A stretch of 21,605 bases of DNA. It comes from Thauera aromatica_A (lineage in GTDB: Bacteria > Pseudomonadota > Gammaproteobacteria > Burkholderiales > Rhodocyclaceae). Numbering within the stretch: position 1 is the first letter of the stretch; each line of letters begins with the position of its first letter. The position numbers and the translations under genes were made by a program. The notes below the pieces were generated by a model. The model had not been told where the DNA came from. It did not search any database and saw nothing but the letters and a program-made list of their open reading frames with translations. Of this stretch, positions 13,975 through 21,496 are shown piece after piece. The stretch covers positions 1 to 21,605 of the forward strand of contig NZ_JALLIK010000069.1 of NCBI RefSeq assembly GCF_023093595.1. The letters run 5' to 3'.

Positions 13975-16152
13975 ATGAGTATAGTCCGTGTCGCCCTGCC
14001 GGTGCCGTTGCCGCAAGTGTTTGATTATCTTGCCCCGGACGCCACCGCGACGGACGTCGGCCGGTGCGTGAGCGTTCCGTTCGGGCGCGGCGAGCGCAAC
14101 GGCCTGATCCTGGCCCTGGGGGCGGCCGCGGACATCGAACCCGCCCGTCTCAAGACGGTCCGCCACATCCAGCGCGAAGTCCCGCCCCTGCCGGCAGACT
14201 GGCTGGAACTGGTCGATTTCGTCGCCCGCTACTATCACGCCCCGATCGGCGAAGTGGTCGCCCTCGCCCTGCCGCCCGGCCTGCGCCGCGCCGACGGGGT
14301 GAGCGGCGAGGACGACGACCCCTTGCTGGAGATTGCCGCAGCGGGGCGCGAGGCGCTGTGCGGCGCCCGCCGCGCGAGCAAGGCCCTGGCCCTGTTGCAG
14401 AGCCTGGCGGCGGCCGGCGAAGGTCCCTGGCGGCGCAGCGTGGTGCGCGCGCACGAGGGCGGTGAGGCGGTCGGCGAACTGCTGCGCCGGGACTGGATCC
14501 GGGTGGCGGACCGCGTCGCCCCGCGCCACGCCACCGGCGCCCAGCCCGAGCCGACGCCGGAGCAGACGCAGGCGTTGGAGGCGATCCTCGGCGCCGGACC
14601 CGGCTTCAAGCCCTGGCTGCTGCACGGCGTCACCGGCAGCGGCAAGACCGAAGTCTATCTGCGCCTGGCCGCGCACCTGCTGGCGCAGGGCCGGCAGGTA
14701 CTGATGCTGGTGCCGGAGATCGCCCTCACGCCCCAGCTCGAGCACCGCGTGGCGCAGCGCTTCGCCGCCGCGCACGTCGTCAGCCTGCATTCCGCGCTCG
14801 CCGACGGTGCGCGCTCGCGCGGTTTCGTGCAGGCGCTCGCGGGCCACGCCGACATCGTCCTCGGCACCCGGCTGGCGGTGTTCGCGCCGCTGCCGCGGCT
14901 CGGCCTGATCCTCGTCGACGAGGAGCACGACGCCTCCTACAAGCAGCAGGAAGGAGTGCGCTACTCGGCGCGCGACCTCGCCGTGTGGCGCGCGCGCCAG
15001 CACGGCGTGCCGGTGGTGCTGGGCTCGGCCACGCCGTCGCTGGAAACCTGGTACCACGCCCGTAGCGAGCGCTATGCGCTGCAGCCCCTGACCCAGCGCG
15101 CGCTCGCCGCGACCCTGCCGGCGGTGCGCTGCATCGACACCCGCCGCCTGCGCCTCGACGAAGGCCTCAGCCCGGCGCTGCAGGCGGCGCTCGGCGAGCG
15201 CCTCGCGCGTGGCGAGCAGAGCCTGGTGTTCCTCAACCGCCGCGGCTATGCGCCGGTGCTGTCGTGCCCGTCCTGCGGCTGGGTCGGCCGCTGCCCGCAC
15301 TGCTCGGCCAACCTCGTCGTCCACCTCGCCGACCGCCGCCTGCGTTGCCACCACTGCGGCTGCGACGGGCCGATCCCGACCGCCTGCCCGAGCTGCGGCG
15401 ACCAGGACATCCGGCCTTTCGGGCGCGGCACCCAGCGTGTCGAGGCGCGCCTCGCCGAGCTGTTTCCGCAGGCCCGGGTGCTGCGCGTCGACCGCGATGC
15501 CGCGCGCACCCGCAAGCAGTGGGAAAGCCTGCTCGCGACCATCGCCGCAGGCGGCGCCGACATCCTCGTCGGCACCCAGATGATGGCCAAGGGCCACGAT
15601 TTTCCCAACCTCACCCTGGTCGGCGTGATCGGCGCCGATGCCGCGCTCCACGCCGCCGACTTCCGCGCTCCCGAGCGCCTGTTCCAGCAGCTGATGCAGG
15701 TCGGCGGCCGCGCCGGGCGCGGCGCCCTGGCGGGCGAGGTGCTGATCCAGACCGAATATCCGGCGCACCCGCTCTACCAGCAGCTGGCGCGCCACGACTT
15801 CGACGCCTTCGCCCGCATGGCGCTGCAGGAGCGGCGCAGCGCGGGTTTTCCGCCGTTCACCCACCAGGCGATGCTGCGCGCCGACGCGCCCGCGCTCGAC
15901 GACGCCGTCGACTTCCTGCGCCATGCCCGCCGGCTGGCCGAGGAGCGCGCTCCCGAGGGCCTGCGCCTCTACGATCCGGTGCCGATGCGGCTGACCCGGC
16001 TGGCGCGGCGCGAGCGCGCCCAGCTGCTGATCGAGGCCGACCAGCGCGGCCTGCTGCAGGGCTTTCTCGCCGGCTGGGTGGCGCTGCTCTACCGCCAGCG
16101 CACCGCGCGCGAGTTGCGCTGGCAGCTCGATGTCGACCCGCTGGAAGTGTGA
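13975..16152 (+). CDS. priA: Primosomal protein N', replication-restart helicase PriA
   Basis: PriA recognises stalled or D-loop forks and reloads the replisome. The 725-residue protein has an N-terminal 3'-end-binding domain (VRVALPVPLPQVFDYLAP) and then a superfamily 2 helicase. Walker A is GVTGSGKTE (about 218-226) and the DEEH box is at 315-318. Eight zinc-binding cysteines lie at about 431, 434, 440, 443, 458, 461, 471 and 474 (CPSC, CPHC, CHHC, CPSC); one more cysteine at 463 is extra. The C-terminal helicase motifs GTQMMAKGHDF and QVGGRAGRG are intact. The ATG at 13975 matches the usual N-terminus, though the ribosome-binding site is weak. It directly follows the DnaA-box region. Confidence 0.96.
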   Translation: MSIVRVALPVPLPQVFDYLAPDATATDVGRCVSVPFGRGERNGLILALGAAADIEPARLKTVRHIQREVPPLPADWLELVDFVARYYHAPIGEVVALALPPGLRRADGVSGEDDDPLLEIAAAGREALCGARRASKALALLQSLAAAGEGPWRRSVVRAHEGGEAVGELLRRDWIRVADRVAPRHATGAQPEPTPEQTQALEAILGAGPGFKPWLLHGVTGSGKTEVYLRLAAHLLAQGRQVLMLVPEIALTPQLEHRVAQRFAAAHVVSLHSALADGARSRGFVQALAGHADIVLGTRLAVFAPLPRLGLILVDEEHDASYKQQEGVRYSARDLAVWRARQHGVPVVLGSATPSLETWYHARSERYALQPLTQRALAATLPAVRCIDTRRLRLDEGLSPALQAALGERLARGEQSLVFLNRRGYAPVLSCPSCGWVGRCPHCSANLVVHLADRRLRCHHCGCDGPIPTACPSCGDQDIRPFGRGTQRVEARLAELFPQARVLRVDRDAARTRKQWESLLATIAAGGADILVGTQMMAKGHDFPNLTLVGVIGADAALHAADFRAPERLFQQLMQVGGRAGRGALAGEVLIQTEYPAHPLYQQLARHDFDAFARMALQERRSAGFPPFTHQAMLRADAPALDDAVDFLRHARRLAEERAPEGLRLYDPVPMRLTRLARRERAQLLIEADQRGLLQGFLAGWVALLYRQRTARELRWQLDVDPLEV

Positions 16153-16181
16153 GACCGACCCACCTGCATCCGGGGGTGCGT

Positions 16182-17588
16182 TCAGCGCTGCTCGGCGAGC
16201 ATCCGTCCGAGGCGCTCGATCGCCTGTTCGTGGGCGGCGGACCAGGGGTGGCCGAAGTTCAGCCGGAGGCAGTCGCGGTAGGCGCGCCGCGGCGAAAACA
16301 TCGGCCCCGGGGCGAGGCTGATGCCTTCGTCGAGCGCCCTCCGGTGCAGCGCCAGGGTGTCGGCCCACGGCGGCAGCTGGACCCAGGTGAAATAGCCGCC
16401 GCGCGGCCGGGTGATGCGGCTGGCCGCGGGGAAATGGCGTTCGAGTGCGGCCGCGAGCCGCGCTTCCTGGCGTTCGAGGGTGGTGCGCAGGCGGCGCAGG
16501 TGGGGGTCGAAGGCGCCGCTGCGCAGGAAGTCGGCGAGGGCGATCTGGACCGGGACCGTGGTGGCGAGGCTGGTCGCGATCTTCAGACGCTGGACTTTCT
16601 GCGCGAAGCGCCCGGCGGCGACCCAGCCCACCCGGTAGCCGGGAGCGAGGCACTTGGAGAAGCTCGACACGTGGAGGACGAGCCCGCTGCGGTCGAGCGC
16701 CTTCATCGCCAGCGGCGCGCGGCGGCCGAAATACAGCTCGGCGTAGGTGTCGTCCTCGATCAGCGGCACGTCGTGGCGCTGCAGCAGCGCGAGCAGCGCC
16801 GGGCGCTGGTCGTCGGGCACGAGCGCGCCGAGCGGGTTCTGGAAGTTCGGCATCAGCACGCAGGCTTTGACCGGGTGCGCACGCAAGGCCTGCTCGAGCG
16901 CGGGCAGGCTGACGCCGTCGCGCGGATGGGTCGGGATCTCGAGCACCCGCAGGTGCAGGCGCTCGATCGCCTGGAGCACGGCGTAAAAGGCCGGCGACTC
17001 GATCGCCACCAGGTCGCCGGGCCGGGTCAGCGCCTGCAGGCACAGGTTGAGCGCCTCCATCGCCCCCGACGTGATCACGATCTCGTCGCCGGCCACGGCC
17101 GTGCCGCCGTGCAGGTAGCGCAACGCGATCTGGCGGCGCAGCTCGTCGTTGCCCGGCGGCAGGTCGGTGACGGTGGCGCGCGGGTCCATGCCGCGCGCGG
17201 CGGCGGCCAGGCAGCGGCCGAGACGCTCGAACGGAAACAGGAACGGGCTGATGAAGCTCGAGCCGAGGGGCACGACCGCCGGGTCGCGGGCCGACTCCAG
17301 GATCTCGAAGATGAAGTCGCTGACCTTGAGCACGGTCGAACGGCCGGCGGGGCGGGTGATGCCGGGTTCGGCGAGGGCCTGATGGGCGCGCACGAAGTAG
17401 CCTGACTGCGGCCGCGCCTCGACCAAGCCGCGGCTTTCGAGCCGGTGATAGGCCTCGAGCACGGTTGCCGGGCTCAGGTGCCGGGCACGACAGGCCTGGC
17501 GGATCGAAGGCAGGCGCTCGCCCGGGCGCAGCACGCCGTCGCGGATGTGCTGTTCGATGTCCAGTGCCAGGCGCTCGTAGAGGTGCAT
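16182..17588 (-). CDS. MocR/GntR-family regulator with aminotransferase-like domain
   Basis: This 468-residue protein joins an N-terminal GntR winged helix (LYERLALDIEQHIRDGVLRP ... LPSIRQACRARHLSPATVLEAYHRLESRGLVEARPQSGYFV, residues 3-66) to a class I aminotransferase fold (about 100-468). Pyridoxal-phosphate-binding residues are present: NPLG (251-254), D280/Y282 (EDDTYAEL), and the Schiff-base lysine K312 in SSFSKCLAPGYRVGW. Such MocR proteins sense PLP or amino-type ligands and control a neighbouring gene; the target is unknown here. The longer frame upstream is rejected because the conserved region begins at MHLYERL. The start has no ribosome-binding site, and a TACAAT -10-like element sits only 6 nt upstream, so the mRNA may be leaderless. 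It is divergent from norE. Confidence 0.9.
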   Translation of the reverse strand: MHLYERLALDIEQHIRDGVLRPGERLPSIRQACRARHLSPATVLEAYHRLESRGLVEARPQSGYFVRAHQALAEPGITRPAGRSTVLKVSDFIFEILESARDPAVVPLGSSFISPFLFPFERLGRCLAAAARGMDPRATVTDLPPGNDELRRQIALRYLHGGTAVAGDEIVITSGAMEALNLCLQALTRPGDLVAIESPAFYAVLQAIERLHLRVLEIPTHPRDGVSLPALEQALRAHPVKACVLMPNFQNPLGALVPDDQRPALLALLQRHDVPLIEDDTYAELYFGRRAPLAMKALDRSGLVLHVSSFSKCLAPGYRVGWVAAGRFAQKVQRLKIATSLATTVPVQIALADFLRSGAFDPHLRRLRTTLERQEARLAAALERHFPAASRITRPRGGYFTWVQLPPWADTLALHRRALDEGISLAPGPMFSPRRAYRDCLRLNFGHPWSAAHEQAIERLGRMLAEQR

Positions 17589-17709
17589 CGGTCGATTGTA
17601 TGCCGCGCACGGCGCTGTTACGGTCGCCGATGCGGGCGGCTGTACCTGTGAAACGGCGGCCGGGTGGCGAATAATGCGGAATCGGGGATCGACGGAAAGG
17701 CGGATCGGC
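17589..17709. promoter_or_regulatory. Divergent promoter region between the MocR-type gene and norE
   Basis: This 121-bp gap must hold both promoters. On the minus strand TACAAT (17600-17595) is a good -10 match very close to the regulator's ATG. On the plus strand AATAAT (17670-17675) is a possible -10 for norE, about 35 nt before its start codon, with only a weak -35. No FNR-type TTGAT-N4-ATCAA palindrome is present, although norEF genes are often FNR/NNR controlled. Confidence 0.35.
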
Positions 17710-18327
17710 ATGACATCGGCAGCGTTACCGGAATACCGCGCAGGCGACGCGGAGCGCGGCATGGGCCGTACCTCCGGCCGGGTGCCGGGCAACGCCGGCA
17801 TTTGGGTCGGCATCACCTGCGAGTTCGTCGAGTTCCTCGTCCTGTTCGCGGTCTACTTCGTCGCCCGGGCGCACTTCCCGCAGGCTTTCGAGGACGGCGC
17901 GCCGCGGCTGTCGGCCACCGCCGGAGTCGCGATCACCTTGCTGATGGTCAGCAGCAGCTTCCTCATCGCCTGCTCCGTGGCCACGATCCGCGCCGGCCGG
18001 CGGGGGCGGTCGATCGCCTTTCTCGTCGGCGGGCTCGTCCTTGCGCTGGGCTATCCGTTGGCGAAGCTGCTCGAAATCCGCTGGAACCTCGCCCAGGGCA
18101 TCGACGGCGAGTCGGGAATCTTCTTCACCGTGTATTACTACCTGACCTTCACCCATCTCGTTCATGGCTTCTGGGGCATCCTTGGCATCCTGTGGGTGTT
18201 GGGACGCCACGCCATCGGCGCCTATTCGGCGCAAAACCACGACGGGCTGGAAGCGCTGGCGAGCTACTGGCACGCCACCGACATCATCTGGCTGGTCATC
18301 TTCGCCCTTTGCTACGTGCTGCCCTGA
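17710..18327 (+). CDS. norE: NorE-like heme-copper oxidase subunit III family protein
   Basis: The 205-residue membrane protein has about five hydrophobic segments and the subunit III signature near its C-terminus: YYLTFTHLVHGFWGILGILWV, then LASYWHATDIIWLVIFALCYVLP. The short length and five-helix layout fit NorE, an accessory protein of nitric oxide reductase found in denitrifiers, rather than a full CoxC. The ATG at 17710 has AAGG 9 nt upstream. The next gene, 3 nt away, is a NorF-like protein, so this is a norEF pair. The catalytic norCB genes are not in the window, so the pair lies apart from any nor cluster, or serves another oxidase. Confidence 0.82.
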   Translation: MTSAALPEYRAGDAERGMGRTSGRVPGNAGIWVGITCEFVEFLVLFAVYFVARAHFPQAFEDGAPRLSATAGVAITLLMVSSSFLIACSVATIRAGRRGRSIAFLVGGLVLALGYPLAKLLEIRWNLAQGIDGESGIFFTVYYYLTFTHLVHGFWGILGILWVLGRHAIGAYSAQNHDGLEALASYWHATDIIWLVIFALCYVLP

Positions 18328-18330
18328 GCC

Positions 18331-18642
18331 ATGCGAACCGACTCTTCCGCGCCGTCGACGGCCCTCCTTCCGCTCGGCCTCGCCTGGCTGTTCCTCGTCG
18401 CCATGACCGTGTTCAGCCTGTGGCTGGTGCGCTGGCTGGGCCCCGCTTCCTGGGTCCAGCTTCCGCTTGCCGCCATCATCTGGCTCAAGGGCTGGGTGGT
18501 GGCGAGGTACTTCATCGAGTCTCACCAGACCCACCCGTTCATCGCCTGGGTGATCCGGATCTTCCTCCTCGGCGTGCCGCTCGCCCTCGTGTTGACGACC
18601 TGGTTCGGCCCCCAGCTGGCAGGGCTGACCGCGGCACGCTAG
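18331..18642 (+). CDS. norF: NorF-like small membrane protein (prokaryotic COX4 family)
   Basis: The 103-residue protein has three hydrophobic segments (about 11-35, 40-60 and 72-95). The middle contains LAAIIWLKGWVVARYFIESH, typical of NorF / prokaryotic cytochrome oxidase subunit IV proteins ('K-x-x-x-V-x-x-x-F-M/I-E'). NorF supports nitric oxide reductase activity in denitrifiers without being catalytic. It begins 3 nt after norE and is probably translated with it. It ends convergent with the carbonic anhydrase gene; I see no strong terminator in the 36-bp gap. Confidence 0.78.
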   Translation: MRTDSSAPSTALLPLGLAWLFLVAMTVFSLWLVRWLGPASWVQLPLAAIIWLKGWVVARYFIESHQTHPFIAWVIRIFLLGVPLALVLTTWFGPQLAGLTAAR

Positions 18643-18678
18643 CGCGCCGCGCCGGGGGAAGCGTGATCGGGCCGGCGC

Positions 18679-19326
18679 TCAGCCGACCCGCTCGACCGCG
18701 TCCCGGTAGCGCTCGACGGCTTCCTCGCGGCTGCGCGCGCTGACCCCGAGGTCGCGCACCATGCCGTCGTGCAGGCTGTAGCACCAGCCATGGACGGTGA
18801 CGTTCTGGCCGCGCTGCCAGGCCTCGCGCAGGATCGAAGTCTGGCAGACGTTGACCACCTGGTGCATGGCGTTGAACTCGCACAGGCGGTTCAGGCGCTC
18901 GGTGGTGTCGTCGATGCGCGCCAAGCGTTCGTCGTGGCGGTCGCGCACGTCCTGGATGTGGCGCAGCCAGTTGTCGGTGAGCCCGGTGCGGTTGTCGTGC
19001 ATCGCCGCCCGCACCCCGCCGCAGCCGTAGTGGCCGACCACCAGGATGTGCTTCACGCGCAGGATCTCGACCGCGTAATGGATCACCGACAGGGCGTTGA
19101 GGTCGGTATGCACGACGACGTTGGCGATGTTGCGATGGACGAAGACTTCGCCCGGCGCGAGGCCGATGACCTGGTTCGCCGGCACCCGGCTGTCGGAGCA
19201 ACCAATCCACAGGTACTCCGGGCTCTGCTGGTTGACCAGGCGGGCGAAATATTCCGGATCGTCGGCCTGCATGCGCTCGGACCAGGATTTGTTGTTGGCG
19301 AAGAGGTGTTCGATGGACTGGGCCAT
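18679..19326 (-). CDS. can: Beta-class carbonic anhydrase
   Basis: The enzyme interconverts carbon dioxide and bicarbonate in the cytosol, supplying bicarbonate for carboxylases. The 215-residue protein has the full zinc site: Cys43-x-Asp45-x-Arg47 (GCSDSRVP) and His99-x2-Cys102 (GHYGCGG). It also has the typical VFVHRNIANVV and the C-terminal VHGWCYSLHDGMVRDLG. Length and motifs match the Can (YadF) type. The ATG at 19326 fits the conserved MAQSIEHLFANNKSW start, though the ribosome-binding site is weak. A separate promoter lies upstream (19363-19399). Confidence 0.95.
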   Translation of the reverse strand: MAQSIEHLFANNKSWSERMQADDPEYFARLVNQQSPEYLWIGCSDSRVPANQVIGLAPGEVFVHRNIANVVVHTDLNALSVIHYAVEILRVKHILVVGHYGCGGVRAAMHDNRTGLTDNWLRHIQDVRDRHDERLARIDDTTERLNRLCEFNAMHQVVNVCQTSILREAWQRGQNVTVHGWCYSLHDGMVRDLGVSARSREEAVERYRDAVERVG

Positions 19327-19356
19327 GATGATCAGCCGGTGGAGGACGGGAATGTG

Positions 19357-19397
19357 GACAAACAGCTGGATTATGAAGGAGCCCTTCCCTGTTTGTC
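19357..19397. repeat. Long-armed inverted repeat over the can promoter, possible operator
   Basis: GACAAACAG (19357-19365) and CTGTTTGTC (19389-19397) are perfect inverted copies, 32 bp centre to centre (about three helical turns). A smaller hairpin GAAGG-AGC-CCTTC (19375-19387) is nested inside. One arm overlaps the -35, the other the predicted start. It could be an operator or a transcript hairpin ending the upstream gene. Confidence 0.5.
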
Positions 19398-19399
19398 AG
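19363..19399 (-). promoter_or_regulatory. Sigma-70-type promoter of the carbonic anhydrase gene
   Basis: On the minus strand CTGACA (19399-19394) and CATAAT (19375-19370) each match the -35 and -10 consensus at 5 of 6 positions, with an 18-bp spacer. Predicted start is near 19363, giving a leader of about 37 nt. It is overlaid by a 9-bp inverted repeat. Confidence 0.6.
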
Positions 19400-19463
19400 C
19401 GCATCGGCAGCATGCACATGAAATTCCCGTCGCACGGTTGTGGCCGCCCCCGGCCGCCGTGTT

Positions 19464-19970
19464 TCAGTGCGTGATCGGCGTGAAGCCGGGGTCGTCGAAG
19501 TAGCGCGCGTAGTGGTCGAGCGCGCCGATCACGGTGACCGCGCCGGCGCGCGGTTGGCGGTGGCCGTCGGCATTTTCCATCGCGCTGGCGCCTTCGAGCA
19601 GATCGGCCACCACGAGGTGGAGCTGGGCGTCGGCTTCCGGGCTCAGCCGGCAGTGTTCGACCATGTAGGCGACTTCGGCATTCACCCGCTTCGCCAGCGC
19701 CTGGTAGCCGGCGGCAGGCAGGCGGTCGGTGTGGATGTCATCGAGCCGGGCGGCGATGTCGTTGCGGATGTTCGCCATCGCCTGGGCGAGGGGGGCGTCG
19801 ATCGCCCACTTCTTGCCATGGTCGAGCTGCAGCGTGGCGCCGGCGTTGGCGGCGGGGGCGTGGGTGTGAGCCTGCGGGGCCGATGAAGCGGCCCAGGCGC
19901 CGCCTGCGGCGCTGCCGAAGAAAAGACCGAGGGCGGCGGCGAGCGCCGATGCGTGTACTTGAAATTTCAT
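19464..19970 (-). CDS. Small exported protein, DnrO-like
   Basis: The 168-residue protein has a signal peptide (MKFQVHASALAAALGLFFGS, cleavage probably after AWA near residue 27) and a short histidine/alanine-rich linker. A helical domain follows, beginning LQLDHGKKWAIDAPLAQAMANIR and including KRVNAEVAYMVEHCRLSPEAD; it ends in VIGALDHYARYFDDPGFTP. This 'LDxGKKWxxDxPLRxxM ... VxxCxLxPxAD' layout is that of periplasmic proteins I recall being named DnrO in denitrifying betaproteobacteria; function is not established and the name is from memory. GGAGGAA precedes the ATG by 3 nt. A PmrA/QseB-type direct repeat and a GATACT -10-like element lie upstream, so it is likely controlled by the adjacent two-component system. 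Confidence 0.75.
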   Translation of the reverse strand: MKFQVHASALAAALGLFFGSAAGGAWAASSAPQAHTHAPAANAGATLQLDHGKKWAIDAPLAQAMANIRNDIAARLDDIHTDRLPAAGYQALAKRVNAEVAYMVEHCRLSPEADAQLHLVVADLLEGASAMENADGHRQPRAGAVTVIGALDHYARYFDDPGFTPITH

Positions 19971-20029
19971 GATTCCTCCGTGTCGTGCGCCGTTTCCGGG
20001 GGGCGCAGGCGGCAGTATCCGTGCGCCGC

Positions 20030-20046
20030 CTTAAACCGCCCTTAAA
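20030..20046 (-). promoter_or_regulatory. PmrA/QseB-type direct-repeat box upstream of the exported-protein gene
   Basis: Plus-strand CTTAAA-CCGCC-CTTAAA has an 11-bp repeat period, the layout (YTTAA-N6-YTTAA) bound by PmrA/QseB-class OmpR-family regulators. It ends 60 bp upstream of the start at 19970 and overlaps the kinase gene's stop codon. A GATACT element follows at 20019-20014 on the minus strand, placing the box across the -35 position as in activated promoters. Confidence 0.65.
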
Positions 20047-21160
20047 GTGGCACCGATCCGTCCGCCGGTGGCGGAAAGCCGACCCGCACGGTCAGTCCGC
20101 GGCCTCCGGGGCCGTCATCGAGGGTGAGTGCGGCGCGGTGCAGTTCGGCGATGCGGCGCACGATCGACAGCCCCAGGCCGCTGCCTTCCTCGCGGTTGTC
20201 GGTGCCGCGGTGAAAGCGCTCGAAGGCCTGCTCCCGCGCCGCGGGCGCAATTCCCGGGCCGCTGTCGGTGACGCGCAGCAGCGGATAGCCGCCGCTCGCC
20301 GCGTGCGCCTCCTCGACCGCTAGATCGACGCGCCCGCCCGGCGGGGCGTAGCGGACGGCGTTATCGACCAGGTTGCGCAGCAGCACCGCGAGCAACAGCG
20401 GATCGCCGTGCACCGTGCGTTCCTCGCCCGGCAGCAGGCCGAGGTCGATGTTCCGGCGCGCGGCGAACGGCGCCTGGGCGGCGACCGCGTCGTGCGCGAG
20501 CGCCCGCAGGCCGACCGGCTGCGGCCGTTCGAGGGCGGTCTGGGGGTCGAGGCGGGCGAGGGTCAGCAGCTGCTCGACCAGCCGGGTCGCGCGTTCGGCG
20601 CCACTGACCACGTTGGCGAGCGCGCGCCGGGCCTGGGCGCGGTCGTCGGCGTTGAGCGCCACCTCGGCCTGGGTGCGGATCGCCGCCAGCGGGGTGCGCA
20701 GCTCGTGGGCGGCATCGGCGGTGAACCGGCGCTCGAGTTCGCGCGACTGGCGCAGGCGGGCGAACAGCGCGTTCAGCGCCTGCTGCAGGGGCAGGACCTC
20801 GCGCGGCACGCGGGTGAGGGCGAGCGGGGCGAGGTTGTCGGGCGCGCGCCGTTCGACTTCGCCGGCGAAGCGCCCGAGCGGGGCGAGGCCGACGCCGACG
20901 GCGAGCCAGATCGCCGCCGCCAGCCCGGGGACGGCGAACAGCAGCGGGTGCAGCAGATGGCGGGCGATGCTCTCGGCGAGCGCGGCGCGCAGCGCTGCGG
21001 CGCCGGGCGTGGCGGGGAGATGGGTGCCGAGCATGGCGTCGATCTCGCGGTGCGCATCGAGGTAGCTGAAGGCCGCGGTCGCCCCCCAGGCGAGCAGGAC
21101 CGCGGCCGCCAGCAGGGCGATCAGACGGCGGCGCAGGGAGGGGGGGCGGGAGGGCGTCAT
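20042..21160 (-). CDS. QseC-like sensor histidine kinase with a very short sensor region
   Basis: The 372-residue protein has two membrane segments (about 12-33 and 69-93) separated by only about 35 periplasmic residues. QseC/PmrB-type kinases are usually about 450 residues with a larger sensor. The kinase core is complete: H-box FTADAAHELRTPLAAI with His152, N-box LLRNLVDNAVRYAP (Asn263/Asn267), G1 DSGPGIA (299-305), F-box FERFHRG, and G2 GSGLGLSIV (326-334). The sensor contains no obvious metal-binding ExxE motif. It overlaps the upstream response regulator gene by 4 nt (ATGA), so the two formed one operon. The regulator is now truncated, so the kinase probably lacks its cognate partner. 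Confidence 0.88.
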   Translation of the reverse strand: MTPSRPPSLRRRLIALLAAAVLLAWGATAAFSYLDAHREIDAMLGTHLPATPGAAALRAALAESIARHLLHPLLFAVPGLAAAIWLAVGVGLAPLGRFAGEVERRAPDNLAPLALTRVPREVLPLQQALNALFARLRQSRELERRFTADAAHELRTPLAAIRTQAEVALNADDRAQARRALANVVSGAERATRLVEQLLTLARLDPQTALERPQPVGLRALAHDAVAAQAPFAARRNIDLGLLPGEERTVHGDPLLLAVLLRNLVDNAVRYAPPGGRVDLAVEEAHAASGGYPLLRVTDSGPGIAPAAREQAFERFHRGTDNREEGSGLGLSIVRRIAELHRAALTLDDGPGGRGLTVRVGFPPPADGSVPL

Positions 21161-21496
21161 GAAGGCATGTCCTCGATCAGGTAGCCCACGCCGCGCACGG
21201 TGCGGATCAGCCCGGGGGCGAGCTTGCGGCGCAGGTGGTGGATGAACACTTCCACCGTGTTGCTCCCGACCTCCTCGCCCCAGCCGTAGAGCTGCTCTTC
21301 GAGCTGCGCTTTCGACAGCACGCGGCCCTTGCCCAGCAGCAGGGCGTGGAGGATGGCGAACTCGCGTGTGGTCAGCGTCACCGCGCGCCCGCCGAAGCGC
21401 ACCTGGCGGCGGCCGGGGTCGAGCTGCACGTCGCCGCAGGTGAGCAGCGGTGTCGCGCTGCCGCTCGCGCGTCGCACCAGGGCCCGCAGCCGGGCC
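21157..21496 (-). pseudogene. OmpR-family (QseB/PmrA-like) response regulator, receiver domain lost
   Basis: Only the linker and winged-helix output domain remain: ARLRALVRRASG, then CGDVQLDPGRRQVRFGG, LTTREFAILHALLLGKGRVLSK, EEVGSNTVEVFIHHLRRKL and IRTVRGVGYLI. A full protein would have about 115 more residues of receiver domain ending in a '(L)LARLRALVRR' linker. Homology stops exactly at GCC-CGG (21496), where unrelated sequence starting GTAAGCG begins. The frame stays open across the joint to a GTG at 21585, so a 142-residue receiver-less fusion might still be made. It could bind the box at 20030-20046 without phosphorylation control. Confidence 0.82.

Noticed and set aside
13915..17610. 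1231-codon open frame on the minus strand
   Set aside because: It spans the priA gene antisense and only its right part shares DNA with the MocR gene in another frame. The translation is low-complexity Arg/Ala/His-rich with no family motifs, as expected from high GC content.
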